Positions 54,701 through 64,000 of a stretch of 64,000 bases of DNA are shown here, piece after piece. This DNA comes from Pomacea canaliculata (lineage: Eukaryota > Mollusca > Gastropoda > Architaenioglossa > Ampullariidae): the NCBI RefSeq assembly GCF_003073045.1, contig NC_037597.1:24628158-24692157 (forward strand), given 5' to 3'. The notes beneath the pieces were generated by a model. That model searched no databases, was not told the origin of the DNA, and saw nothing but the letters and a program-made list of their open reading frames with translations. Both the position numbers and the translations under genes were made by a program. How positions within the stretch are numbered: the first letter of the stretch is position 1; each line of letters begins with the position of its first letter.

Positions 54701-57402
54701 AGTACACAACTCACTCTCTTTGTCTATAGTTAGATCATAAAGCGGAGTTTGGTAAACTTCTGTTCCTGAGAGTGCACATCCTGACATCCTCACATGGTGA
54801 GAAGGCCCCAGGATGAAAACACGTTTTCTGTTTTGATAATCACAAAAAACCGACAACAAATATATGTACAGCTATACAAATAAAATGTATCTTACTACTC
54901 AAGTATAAAAATCAACATCCTCTTGAGAAACACAACTAATACTACAGTCCAAGATATTTTGAACTGTCTTGAAATCCATACTCTTTGTCACTAACAACTC
55001 TGCTGCTTCAGTTGCCCATTATCAACTTAGGCATTATCTACTTGACTTGAAGATGTTGAGATAACCCTGATCTTTTCAAAAGTTGATCATCACAAAACCC
55101 ATTAGAAAGTCGTTACATAAGTCCACAAAAACTGCTATGCTATTAAGCACTGCAGACATCAGCAATTAATGTAGACTGAACTCACATTGTGGCAGGGTCA
55201 ACTTGCCGATAAGCGTGGGCTCCACATGCCCCACAATAATAATATCCAGCATGCCTGCAATAATTCACTTGCCAATTTCATTCCTTTTAATTTGTTAAAT
55301 GTAATCGTATGGCTAATGCCTTTAGATCTACACAAGTGTTCTGCCTTATCATGTCACAAAAATGAAAAATACAGCTGGTTTGCAATGATTTATTCTCATA
55401 ATGGCAGTTCCAATTTATTATAGTAACAACAAAAAAAAAACATTTAAACTAGTATTTAATCATAGCTTAATACTTTGTCAGCTAATTTAAACTAGTTTTT
55501 AATCATAGCTAAATATTTTGACAGCTAAGCATGTAAAAACATAATTTTTTTAATCTGCTGCATTTTATCTCTCAGCATCATAAAGAAAATAAGGGTTAGA
55601 TTATAAGATTATAATTATCACAATAGAAAAAAAAGGACATATGTTTATAAATGCTTTGAAACTGTGTTATTACTGCAAATTACATACGGAGCTATAATGG
55701 CCCTTGCAGGTTTTTGAGAATCTTTTGCCTTCGAAAGCCATCCCTCCAGTTGACCATTCAAGTCATCTTCTGTTTTAGAAAAAAAAAAAAGTTGAAAATT
55801 CAGGTTTACTGGCAGGAAAGTTATTACCTAATAACATCTTTACGTAATATGCTCTATAGCAGTGATTAAATGTCCCATCTATAAAGAACTTCTGCATGAA
55901 TTCTATCTTAAAAAGAGAAAAACAGTATGCAAAACAAAGATGCTCAGTATCTTTAATGTAGATGCATTAATAATGATCTGCTTAATAACAAAATGTATGC
56001 TATTTCAATGATTTTTAAACACTTGTCAAATTAAAATGATCGTTTCCTCTGTTCCTCATCAGCATATCTAGATTTCCTTTGGACTGATTTTTTCTTCTTC
56101 TGAGCTACTTTATTGGTAACAGCAATGTTAATTTAATGCTTCAAACACACTTTTTAAAAGGCATGTAAATGTGTATGCAGCTTCCATGTCCTCTTATTTT
56201 CAAAACAAAACTTAAGCCTATGTCCTCAAGAAATCTTTCATGCAGTTGATCATTGCTTACTTTCCCTCTTTAAGGCCTCTCATCTAACAAATATCTTTAA
56301 AATATAAAAAAAAACTTTAATCTCATGGTTATATCAAAAGAGAATTGCTTATCTACTGTCTGCCATCCCGTCACTTTATTTTCTGTTTTGATCATTTCTC
56401 TCATGTACATGCATGCACACACACACACAAATTCCCTTACTATGCTGTTAAATTAAGGCAGGCACAACATTACTTTCACTGTGACAAGAATAAAAAGGAT
56501 ATGCATTTAATAATTTGATTAAATTACTTTGCAATATTATTGTTTCCAAAACAAACATTCTTCAGAAAGGTAGAAATTATGTCTTTTTGTCTTCTGCATG
56601 CATCCCATAGTTCCTTTATCAGACAGAAGGAAGGGGCCTTCAGCAAACTCTTTTTAAAGGCAGGACTTCACTCTGCAGTTATATTTTCCTTCTTCTGAAA
56701 ACTAGAGCCATATTATAAATACGTTCAATGTTTTTCAAGCACATCACAATGAAATTGGAACTGAATGTTGACTACCATCATATATGTCGGTTTCATGACC
56801 ACTATCAAAACAATACGACATCACTGTTGTCAGTAAAACGTCATTATGGCCTGCATCTATTTATAATACACTGACAAAGAGGGCGCACGGTAAGTTAATC
56901 AAACCTAATCTGTGTCGTTCAATCAAATCCTCTTGGATTCTTCGTCATTTTAAAAACAAACAAGTATAGCACAGAAACTATGACAGTAACGATTACTAAA
57001 CCAGATCGAGAGCCCCATCTATCAGTCGTATGACTCCGGTTTAGAAAATTCTAAACATTCTGCGTAGCACTCGTTAATATTTCTAAATTTAACACCAGAT
57101 GCCAAACATTTCGACAGAAACTCAACATCTGTGACAAAGCTTTAATGCTGTTTCAAATGCTATGTTTAAAGTTTTAATGTATCAGTTTCATATCTGAATG
57201 ATAACGATAGGTAATGCTGTATGCGAAGTATACCCCACGTAAAATAAGGGTCTTTGTTTGGAGTAGCCAGTGCACAGAGCAGCGCAGACGATCCTTGTAA
57301 AAATTCGCAGACTGCCACTGTTGCCAACCGTAACATGGAAATGTACTTACTTACGTCTGTGTACCAGGTTCCTGCATGCGTTGCCCGGCGAACCTTAGAC
57401 AT
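51777..57402 (-). CDS. MEMO1: MEMO1 protein (mediator of ErbB2-driven cell motility), complete, 9 exons
   Basis: A cytoplasmic protein related in fold to class III extradiol dioxygenases. In vertebrates it links receptor tyrosine kinases to cytoskeletal motility and binds redox metal. Exons: 57402-57351, 55769-55688, 55254-55186, 54827-54715, 54330-54219, 53682-53540, 52888-52812, 52405-52301 and 51914-51777. They total 891 bp, 296 residues plus stop (human 297). Conserved blocks include [80 protein letters not shown] and [13 protein letters not shown] at the end. The pocket residues corresponding to human H49, H81 and C244 are present at 46, 78 and 241. Start ATG 57402 was chosen because it matches the family N-terminus; an in-frame ATG at 57474 would add 24 residues. 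Confidence 0.97.
55442..55527. repeat. 43-bp direct tandem duplication in MEMO1 intron 2
   Basis: Two adjacent 43-bp copies starting 'atttaaactagtatttaatc' and 'atttaaactagtttttaatc', both ending 'cagcta', with few differences. Confidence 0.85.
57351..57402 (-). CDS. MEMO1: MEMO1 exon 1 with overlapping donors
   Basis: Encodes [17 protein letters not shown] plus one base. The donor region reads GAC-GTAAGTAAGTACAT, offering two GT sites four bases apart. Only the second (exon end 57351) keeps phase with exon 2 and gives [16 protein letters not shown]. The first would frameshift. Confidence 0.85.
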
Positions 57403-57499
57403 GCTCTTCCCAATTTTTGCTATGTTCTTACAACACCAACAGTGCTGCGAAAATAATGTCGACTGTTGGCCCAACCCGTCTTCTCACAACTTTCTCATT

Positions 57500-57550
57500 C
57501 CTACAGCTACCGGAAGTAATGACAAGTACAGTTTGCGCATGCGCGGGGAT
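57500..57550 (-). promoter_or_regulatory. MEMO1 promoter elements (ETS and NRF1 sites)
   Basis: ACCGGAAGT (ETS/GABP consensus) at 57509-57517 and the NRF1 palindrome TGCGCATGCGC at 57534-57544. They lie about 110-145 bp upstream of the MEMO1 start. The pair is typical of TATA-less housekeeping promoters in animals. Confidence 0.6.
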
Positions 57551-58020
57551 TTTAGCTTCAGGCTGCACACACGGACGTGATTTACTTCATACACATACTT
57601 TGTGCGTTTCCTCTTTCCTTATTGTTACTGCCAAGACTGGGCTTTAGTAGGGACTTTCTGATTTCAGTATCCCCATCCCTTATGCGATTATCTATATTAA
57701 CCTATTAAAATATGATGTACATTCATCTTTATCAAGTGGCTCATTCATACCGATTTTTAAGGTATACTCTTTACTGATAACATCTAATTGATCTGAATTT
57801 GTCCATTTTATTTTATGGGCAGTAAAGAAAGTATCAATAACAACATCTTTATCAAACAAGAGATAAATAATACTGAAATTAATGCTTTTGTCCACACATT
57901 CTGGGACTAGTTCTGACTTTTTGATTCAGGAAAAGGCTCACCAACATAGATATCTTGTACTATAAAATAATGTAGCAACTAGGGAGTTGTTGTAGTACAC
58001 CAATGTTTGTCATAATTAAT

Positions 58021-58080
58021 TAAAGGATTTATATAGCATTTTTCCCTACATGGAGGCAAGCTCAATTTACAAGAGGTAAT
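58021..58080. repeat. Fragment related to the 44.4 kb dispersed repeat
   Basis: Contains 'tttatatagcatttttccc' followed by 'aagctcaatttaca'. This is the same TTTATATAGC opening and CTTTACA-like close as the copy in ZNF318 intron 5, but shorter. Confidence 0.4.
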
Positions 58081-59008
58081 AGGTAATGATGTATGACAAT
58101 GACGGGCATCACAATCATGAAAATATACACATGCATAGAAAGCTACTGCCAGGGAAGACCAATTTCTGAAAGTCTCAAAATGCACCTAGCAACCCCACTG
58201 TACAGAGAGACAGCGGCATCTGTTCATTTGGATGTTTTGTACACATACATCCACATTCACAGAAAATTACACAAGCATAATGAGCAGTCACTTTGTCCTT
58301 GACCATAGGAATTTTTGTTCCCTTTCTTTCTCAAACATCAAAAGGAACAGGATACAAATTAGAAGGAATACTATTTATTTCACGTGCCACAAACAAGATA
58401 CAAATAATTTATGCTATTATTCATTTATATGGCATGCATTGCCTGCAGATGCACAGCATTCCAGTGAGAGGCATTCTTTGATAGTCTGTTAAAAGGAGCA
58501 GATTTGTGTAATGTGTTTAAATCTGCATCCCCATGCTCATGAATATAATAAGAAAGCCCCAGTGACAAATTAACCATTTTAAGAGACAAATGAAAAAATG
58601 CAATGAACGCGTCTCCTTTCTACTTACCCCCTCCATGGCTTTGAACTAGAGGAGGAAAAAGATCTGGGTACACCACCATTTGCTTTTAAAGAACGCAAAT
58701 ACAATCAGCAAAGGCCTGTATAATCTGAACATATTTTTCTCATGCACATTCTATGTAGTGAGCTTGTGCAAGCATGTCTGCATGGTAATGGGTGGGGGTT
58801 TCTTGCAAAATCCTGAAATCAGTCACTACCATGTTTCACTCAACAGCCTCTTCCAACCCACTGAATATGGCAAAACTTAAAAACAAACCTTTATTTGGTA
58901 ATGCACAGGAAACACAGACGAATGAAGTCATCATTGACTGAAAGGCATGTCACATCTTCATGGGTATGTTCCATGATGTTGCATTTTAAGTCCAATGTCT
59001 AAATGAAT

Positions 59009-59087
59009 AAGGTGTCTGCAAACTTAATATATCTTTAACAGTCTGAAAAGAGGTGCATCTTTGAGGAAGAATCAACATTTTATTACT
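59009..59087. repeat. Duplicated 79-bp segment, copy 1
   Basis: Starts 'aaggtgtctgcaaactta' and ends 'tttattact'. It is nearly identical to the segment at 61999-62073 apart from small gaps and a few substitutions. Both copies carry the minus-strand AATAAA complement. Confidence 0.85.
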
Positions 59088-59385
59088 TAGTTTTGTACAT
59101 CCATCTTTTTCTTCCCAAAAAGTTAGCAATACTGACATCATTATAGACATAAGAGTCTTTTTTTTTTTTGCAGACATAACCTTTAGAACCTCAAGATTTT
59201 AAGTTTGATATGGACATTAAAAAAAAAGCATTCTCACCAGGGTTCAACATATGACTGAATAAAAATCCCATTTTGCTTCATTGCATTTTTTCATTCAACA
59301 CATTGCATTACTGGGCTGGCATTTTGTGCTCGACAGGCAAAAACTGAACATATTCACTGACTTAAAAAAAAAGTGCTCCAAGATT

Positions 59386-62300
59386 TTATCTCAGCCACAG
59401 TTTCAGACGAAGGGCATCAACTCCATTCAAGTAGTAACGAAAGAGGCGCTTGTCACGAATGAACCCAAGATTTTCATATAAGCGCAATGCAGCTTTATTG
59501 GTGATCTCTGTCTCGAGAACAACCTGAAAATTTGAAATTCCAATGAATGAATGAGTTCAACAATCACTCCTTACATTTATTAGGTTCTACAAGGCATCTG
59601 TAACAGCTGCTTCCTTGCAATGGTGCATTGATCCTGGACATGAGAATTTAACTCTCTATAGCTTATGATTTCTTGCTCCACTTCTAGGTGGATATGGGTT
59701 GGGTTTTTTTTACAACACATATTTGTGTAACCTAGAAAGAATTAAACGCAATTAAAAACAGTTTTTATATAGTCTGTTTCTCAACACTGATTCAGCTTAA
59801 GGCCAGCACCTTTTTATTTGCCATCATGCTACCAGCTTGTCCACTTCCTGCTGATATAAAGCTCATATCACAAAAATCTGAACAGCCTCTACAATGTTAT
59901 GTGAAAGTATCATGACTATGGAGTTTAACAACTAGCTCAAGGCCCACTATAGTACAAGTTACTTTTTTAAACAAGTAGGTTGAGGTGACTTTTATTTTCC
60001 AGAATTTTAAGTACTTTCATCTGTTTTCAAGATACAAGTGTACTAACCAAACAGAATAGAGTCAAAACCTCAAATTATAAATGTACATAAATACAGTTGC
60101 ATCTACAGCCAATTAGTTGAGACTATACATTAATTTAGACATATTCCTGAAAATTCATGACAGGGATTGAATTGGATTTTGCAGTCTTTCCTGTGCAAAT
60201 TGTTGAGGAAAATATGCTTTACAAATTCAATAATAATTATTATTGGTACTGTTACTTATACTAAGTTTGGTCCAGTCATTAAAAAGTAAAATGTGTGTAA
60301 AATTGACATGCTCATGAGTACAACTTTAGAACTTGTACACCTTTAAAGCTAAAAAGTAAAGCTACCTCATCACAGTCATCAGCTATCATGGCTCGAATAG
60401 CTTTCGTCACAAGGCTGGAACCTGAAGAAAATTCAAATGGAAACCAAGCATATTAAATGTACCATACATACCACATTTTGACTTCTAGAAATATCTGACT
60501 ACTTAAAATTATATATTCCAGCACATAATATTTCAGGTTTTGTTATAAAGCAACAGTTACTTACCCCAAAATGCCTACTTTTAAAAGACACTTCATGTTA
60601 CAAAGCTGGATAGATAGCTATCTATGTGCGTGTAGATATATGCAATAAAACTATTTTGAAAAATAAGTATTTTAAATTTTCTGGCCTGAATGGTAGCTGA
60701 TTTTTTACATCAGTGTGTGTAAAAAATTTCAGATTGCAGAAATTGTACTTTCCCCACATGCTGCAGATCACTGACATCCAAAAATTGAAAAAGCAATGGT
60801 GCTATAAATTCTTGTCTTGTCTGTTAATAAGCTGAGTAAAACAAAAACAGTTGGAAATTGGGAATGAGAAAGCTGACTGAAGTAGAAATCAAGACAGGGG
60901 AAGTTGGTGTTTTACGCCAAGCCAGTAACTATGGCTATATCACGACAAGGTAGCCAGCACTGTAAACAGATTTCACATGCAGAGAAAGCACAGAGTGCCC
61001 AAGACAAGAGCCGAACCCAGGACAGCCAACCCTCACTGGATTGGTGACAGGTGCTGATCGTTGCACCGCCCAAATCAAGACAGAGAAGTGCATAAAGGCA
61101 GAAAAGAAAATGGTTATAGTGTGTGTGTGTGTGCATGTTCACATCCCAGTAAAAGGAAACCTGACAATGAAAACATCTTTGAAAAACTCGGAGGACAAAT
61201 AGTAGTGAGGACTTTTTGATCGCTAGGAAATGTGATGGTTATAATAATTAGGCCTCACTAATAATAATGTTTTTATTTTAAACAACTGAATTCGATGGCC
61301 ATACTAACCAATTTTTTTCGTCGGTAGTCAGCATCAACAGCCAGCATTGCAATGTAACCTCGCCTCACCATCTTTTTGTGCATGTCCAGCTTACAAACAA
61401 TTGCACCCACACACTTGTCACCATCCATAGCCTGCAACAAAATATTTCACCTGTGTAAAGTCAATGCACTTTCCCAGCAATCACAAGATATCTTAAAGAG
61501 CTGGAGATGACAGAATGGCAATGGTAGAAGCTTAAACTGTCACATCATTCTGTGTTCTCAGAATAAATTTTCTAGTACAAATATTAAATTCTCTGCCCTG
61601 CCTATCATGATAAAAGTAGCAAATATTAGAGAATTTAAGTTTCAAGCTTATATTGGAGAAAAGAATGCAAACATGTAAACAAAAAGTATAAAGTACAAAT
61701 GAACAAGTCACAAACAAATGATATCCTAGTCATTATTTTATACAATTATTATCAACTAGACAGCCATGATGAATTTCATCACCAATTTACTTTTTACCTA
61801 ATTCCAGTACAATGTAACACTTGTTACAGACATTAAATAAATTTAACAAAGCTATTCTTTTAAATATTCTTATAAATAAAAGCACATGTGTAACCCCAGC
61901 TCAACACATGAAATAGACAATGCAATAATTATGTCTATGCCTATGTAAAAGCTCAAATTTAAAGTTCTATCAACAGAACAATAAGCTTGTCACATATCAA
62001 GGTGTCTGCAAACTTATATCTTTAACAATCTGAAAGGAGTGCATCTCTGAGAACGAATCAACACTTTATTACTGCAGCAACAGACTTAATACCATGTAAG
62101 TTTTATACCTAATTAACTGGTTATTACAACAATTTTTTTTTCAAATTTTAGAGTTTTAAAATATGAACAGTAGAATTACCTGAAATTTATTTTGAATTAT
62201 CAACATTCTAAAACAGGTTGATACAATATAGTTTTATGCAATAATCAAAACTGAATGTTGAAGTATGCAAATCCCCCAATAAACCATGTGTGTATACTGA

Positions 62301-63087
62301 TTAGTTCTACAGATGTTATGCACTTCCCTCAACAAGATCAGGTTTGTACTTTTAACCAGAATAGTGAAAGTGACAGTTCCTACTCATTATGAACCAAGCA
62401 AATCCTAAATTTGCCAGTTTCTATAATTATAAAGCAACTTCAATTTTCAAGCATATATTTATCACAATTCAAACATCCAGTTCCTTAATGCACTGATCAT
62501 AAGGCATACTTATAAGATTGTTGACATTGCACAAGCTGAATACTTACCAGAAAACACAATTTGGGCCAGTTATGAATAAAGTATCTGTAAGTGTATATGG
62601 AATAAGGTTCGGACAGATCTTTGGTTATGAGTCTGATTATGTCTGGCATCTGTTCTTCTGATTCATATACAACGTATCTGATGCCTGAATTCTCCTCTCT
62701 ACCTGACTCTGGGGATAGGTCAGTATTATGATGACATGTGGCTGGATCTGCAGATGGGTCATCTGAGAGAGACAGACAAGTAATTTCTGATTCAATTATA
62801 AGTTGAGACAACGTGGACGCACATTCACATTCTTGGCAGCTGCTGCCGTGTCCTGAATCAGCACTCTCGCCATTGTCTGTATCATCCGTGGTTTTCAGCA
62901 AATGAGTCACTAGACCATTTTGATGTTTCTTGTGTTTAATTAAAGTTTCGAAGTCTGTACCACCAAGAGCGACGTGATCCACAGGTTGTGTGGCTTCTGC
63001 AAAGGTGAGAGGTGAACACGCACCACCTTGTTCTTGAGCACCACCATATGCAGATAACGACTGCTGCCCACTATCACATTCAGCCAT
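59386..63087 (-). CDS. NAA30: N-alpha-acetyltransferase 30, NatC catalytic subunit (4 exons)
   Basis: A GNAT-fold enzyme that, with NAA35 and NAA38, acetylates the N-terminus of nascent proteins starting Met-Leu/Ile/Phe and similar at the ribosome. Exons: 63087-62548, 61431-61309, 60421-60366 and 59523-59386. The first 115 or so residues are low-complexity and poorly conserved. The catalytic domain starts [20 protein letters not shown] and runs through [71 protein letters not shown] and [19 protein letters not shown] to the stop, closely matching human NAA30. Exon 2 ends in a run of seven A (minus strand). One extra A is needed to give [15 protein letters not shown] and correct splice phase. 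The protein is then about 285 residues (human 362). In the RRxGxG acetyl-CoA motif the fourth residue reads Lys, but it lies in this uncertain run. Confidence 0.95.
60898..61071 (-). mobile_element. tRNA-derived SINE with perfect 12-bp target duplication
   Basis: The minus-strand order is a tRNA-like head (gggcggtgcaacgatcagca), a B-box-like cctgggttcggctcttgtc, then 'tttctctgcatgtgaaat', 'tacagtgctggctacctt' and a tail 'ggcgtaaaacaccaa'. It is flanked by identical AAATCAAGACAG at 60886-60897 and 61072-61083. The intact duplication suggests a fairly recent insertion. It lies in NAA30 intron 2. Confidence 0.9.
61999..62073. repeat. Duplicated segment, copy 2, in NAA30 intron 1
   Basis: Partner of the 59.01 kb copy in the same orientation, sharing 'aaggtgtctgcaaactta', 'atctttaaca', 'tctgaaa', 'gtgcatct' and 'gaatcaaca'. 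Nothing in between is repeated, so it is a dispersed repeat or copied block rather than a tandem array. Confidence 0.85.
62548..63087 (-). CDS. NAA30: NAA30 exon 1
   Basis: 180 codons. ATG at 63087 in context gaagATGg, first residues [20 protein letters not shown]. The tail of the exon is the conserved start of the acetyltransferase domain, ending NWPKLCFL at donor CTG|GTAAGT. Confidence 0.93.
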
Positions 63088-64000
63088 CTTCAAGTACGCT
63101 TTCTGGTCTCCACGGTGATTAACAAATAAAGATGAGACACATTTCTACACAAAATCTATATATAATGGGGGAAATAGATTGTGGGATCACTCCGAATACC
63201 CCATGTTGTCTCTGTGCACAAATGCTTGGTATTGCGCATGTCTAAACTCAAAACTTCCTGTCGTTGAATTATTGGAATTACCTCCCAAAACCTAAATTGT
63301 GAGTTAAGCTAATTGAATCAAATTAAAATACAACAGAAAAAGAATATTTGATAAAAATTATACAATGCTTAATTTTCATCCAGGCTTATTAAAGGTTAGA
63401 AGGCCATTTCCTGTTTTTAACAGGCCTCACTTTTTTTTGAAATTTATTTAAGAAGAATATCGCAGTGTTCCGAGTGTTTGATTAAAGTACATTGGGATTT
63501 CGTCAGAACATTAAAAACTTGATAATTTGATGGGGAAAAGTCACTCATATTCTTCCTCCCTAGCACAGAGACATATTCTGTGCCAAATAAAAATAAGCTA
63601 AAGCCAAGGAACCGTTTGAGATTTAAAGACACATAGGGATTACACTCTATGATGATAGATTGGCGTTAGCTTTCGAGTTTTCCTGTGTATTTGAACACAA
63701 CCACGGTCTTACCTAGTTGTTCTTATATGCGAGGTAGGCTTTTTTCAGCATAGAGAAATCTTACATTTACTGGGTTTGTTGGGTTTTTTTTTAATACTAG
63801 TTGTAATAAGTAAAAGCAGACGAAGTTTTTGCTGCATTTCCTCGGTATCACCACAGACGTGTATATAGTTCGCGATATCACTAAATAAATTAAGGCGGCT
63901 AATGAGCTGTTTTTAAACAAATCGTAAGATTTGCAGTTCATTTCCGACATAGACATCCTGAGTGAAATGTGTGTATAAAACAAAGTGTATGTGAGCAAAT
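63088..64000. other. Region upstream of NAA30
   Basis: Contains the presumed NAA30 5' UTR and promoter. A partial NRF1-like TGCGCATG lies at 63233-63240, about 150 bp upstream of the start codon. The rest is AT-rich with no recognisable exon; minus-strand open frames near 63.5 and 63.9 kb are short and dissimilar to known proteins. Confidence 0.5.

Larger units (their letters stand above)
57551..59385. other. Intergenic region between MEMO1 and the NAA30 3' end
   Basis: Holds the NAA30 3' UTR at the right-hand end, a repeat fragment at 58.03 kb, a duplicated 79-bp segment at 59.01 kb and candidate minus-strand poly(A) hexamers (TTTATT at 58890-58895 and 59079-59084). No further coding exon was supported. 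Confidence 0.6.

Noticed and set aside
63723-63998. 91-codon minus-strand frame upstream of NAA30
   Set aside because: No similarity, AT-rich composition and no splice or promoter context.

Overview
The window looks like nuclear DNA from an animal with intron-rich genes. Four protein-coding genes are recognisable: the 5' part of an unconventional myosin (minus strand, about 6.5-36.4 kb), a ZNF318-type zinc-finger gene (plus strand, 37.3-48.6 kb), MEMO1 (minus strand, 51.8-57.4 kb) and NAA30 (minus strand, 59.4-63.1 kb). All have canonical GT-AG introns. The mix of gene families, moderate AT content, tRNA-derived SINEs and microsatellites fits a bilaterian invertebrate. A mollusc or other lophotrochozoan is my best guess, but nothing in the sequence proves it.

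Layout. Positions 1-6.5 kb hold no exon I can recognise; this is probably intron or later myosin gene sequence broken up by repeats. From 6.5 to 36.4 kb, eight phase-consistent myosin exons run on the minus strand. They encode residues 1 to about 471 of the motor domain: N-terminal region, P-loop, switch I, switch II and the start of the segment after the relay helix. The introns are long, one of them 16 kb, and carry SINE, LINE and hAT-like debris. An 855-bp gap with NRF1- and ETS-like sites separates the myosin start codon from the divergent ZNF318 gene. ZNF318 has six exons and encodes an RS-rich N-terminus, a conserved core, two matrin/U1-type zinc fingers, a Pro-rich segment and an acidic C-terminus. 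It ends tail-to-tail with MEMO1, which has nine exons and encodes a complete 296-residue protein. NAA30 (four exons) follows on the same strand as MEMO1.

The most striking observation is that the coding frames of ZNF318 (five places) and NAA30 (one place) each need one extra base to stay open. Four of the six sites are homopolymers of five to seven bases. No premature stop needs to be explained in any other way, and with the extra bases every exon length agrees with its splice phases. I read this as base-calling or assembly error rather than pseudogenes or programmed frameshifting, but it needs read-level confirmation.

The four genes do not form a pathway. Myosin is a cytoskeletal motor, ZNF318 is a nuclear transcription or RNA cofactor, MEMO1 is a cytoplasmic redox and motility regulator, and NAA30 is the catalytic subunit of the NatC N-terminal acetyltransferase. 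I found no CRISPR array, operon, rRNA gene or convincing tRNA gene, and no clearly new system.
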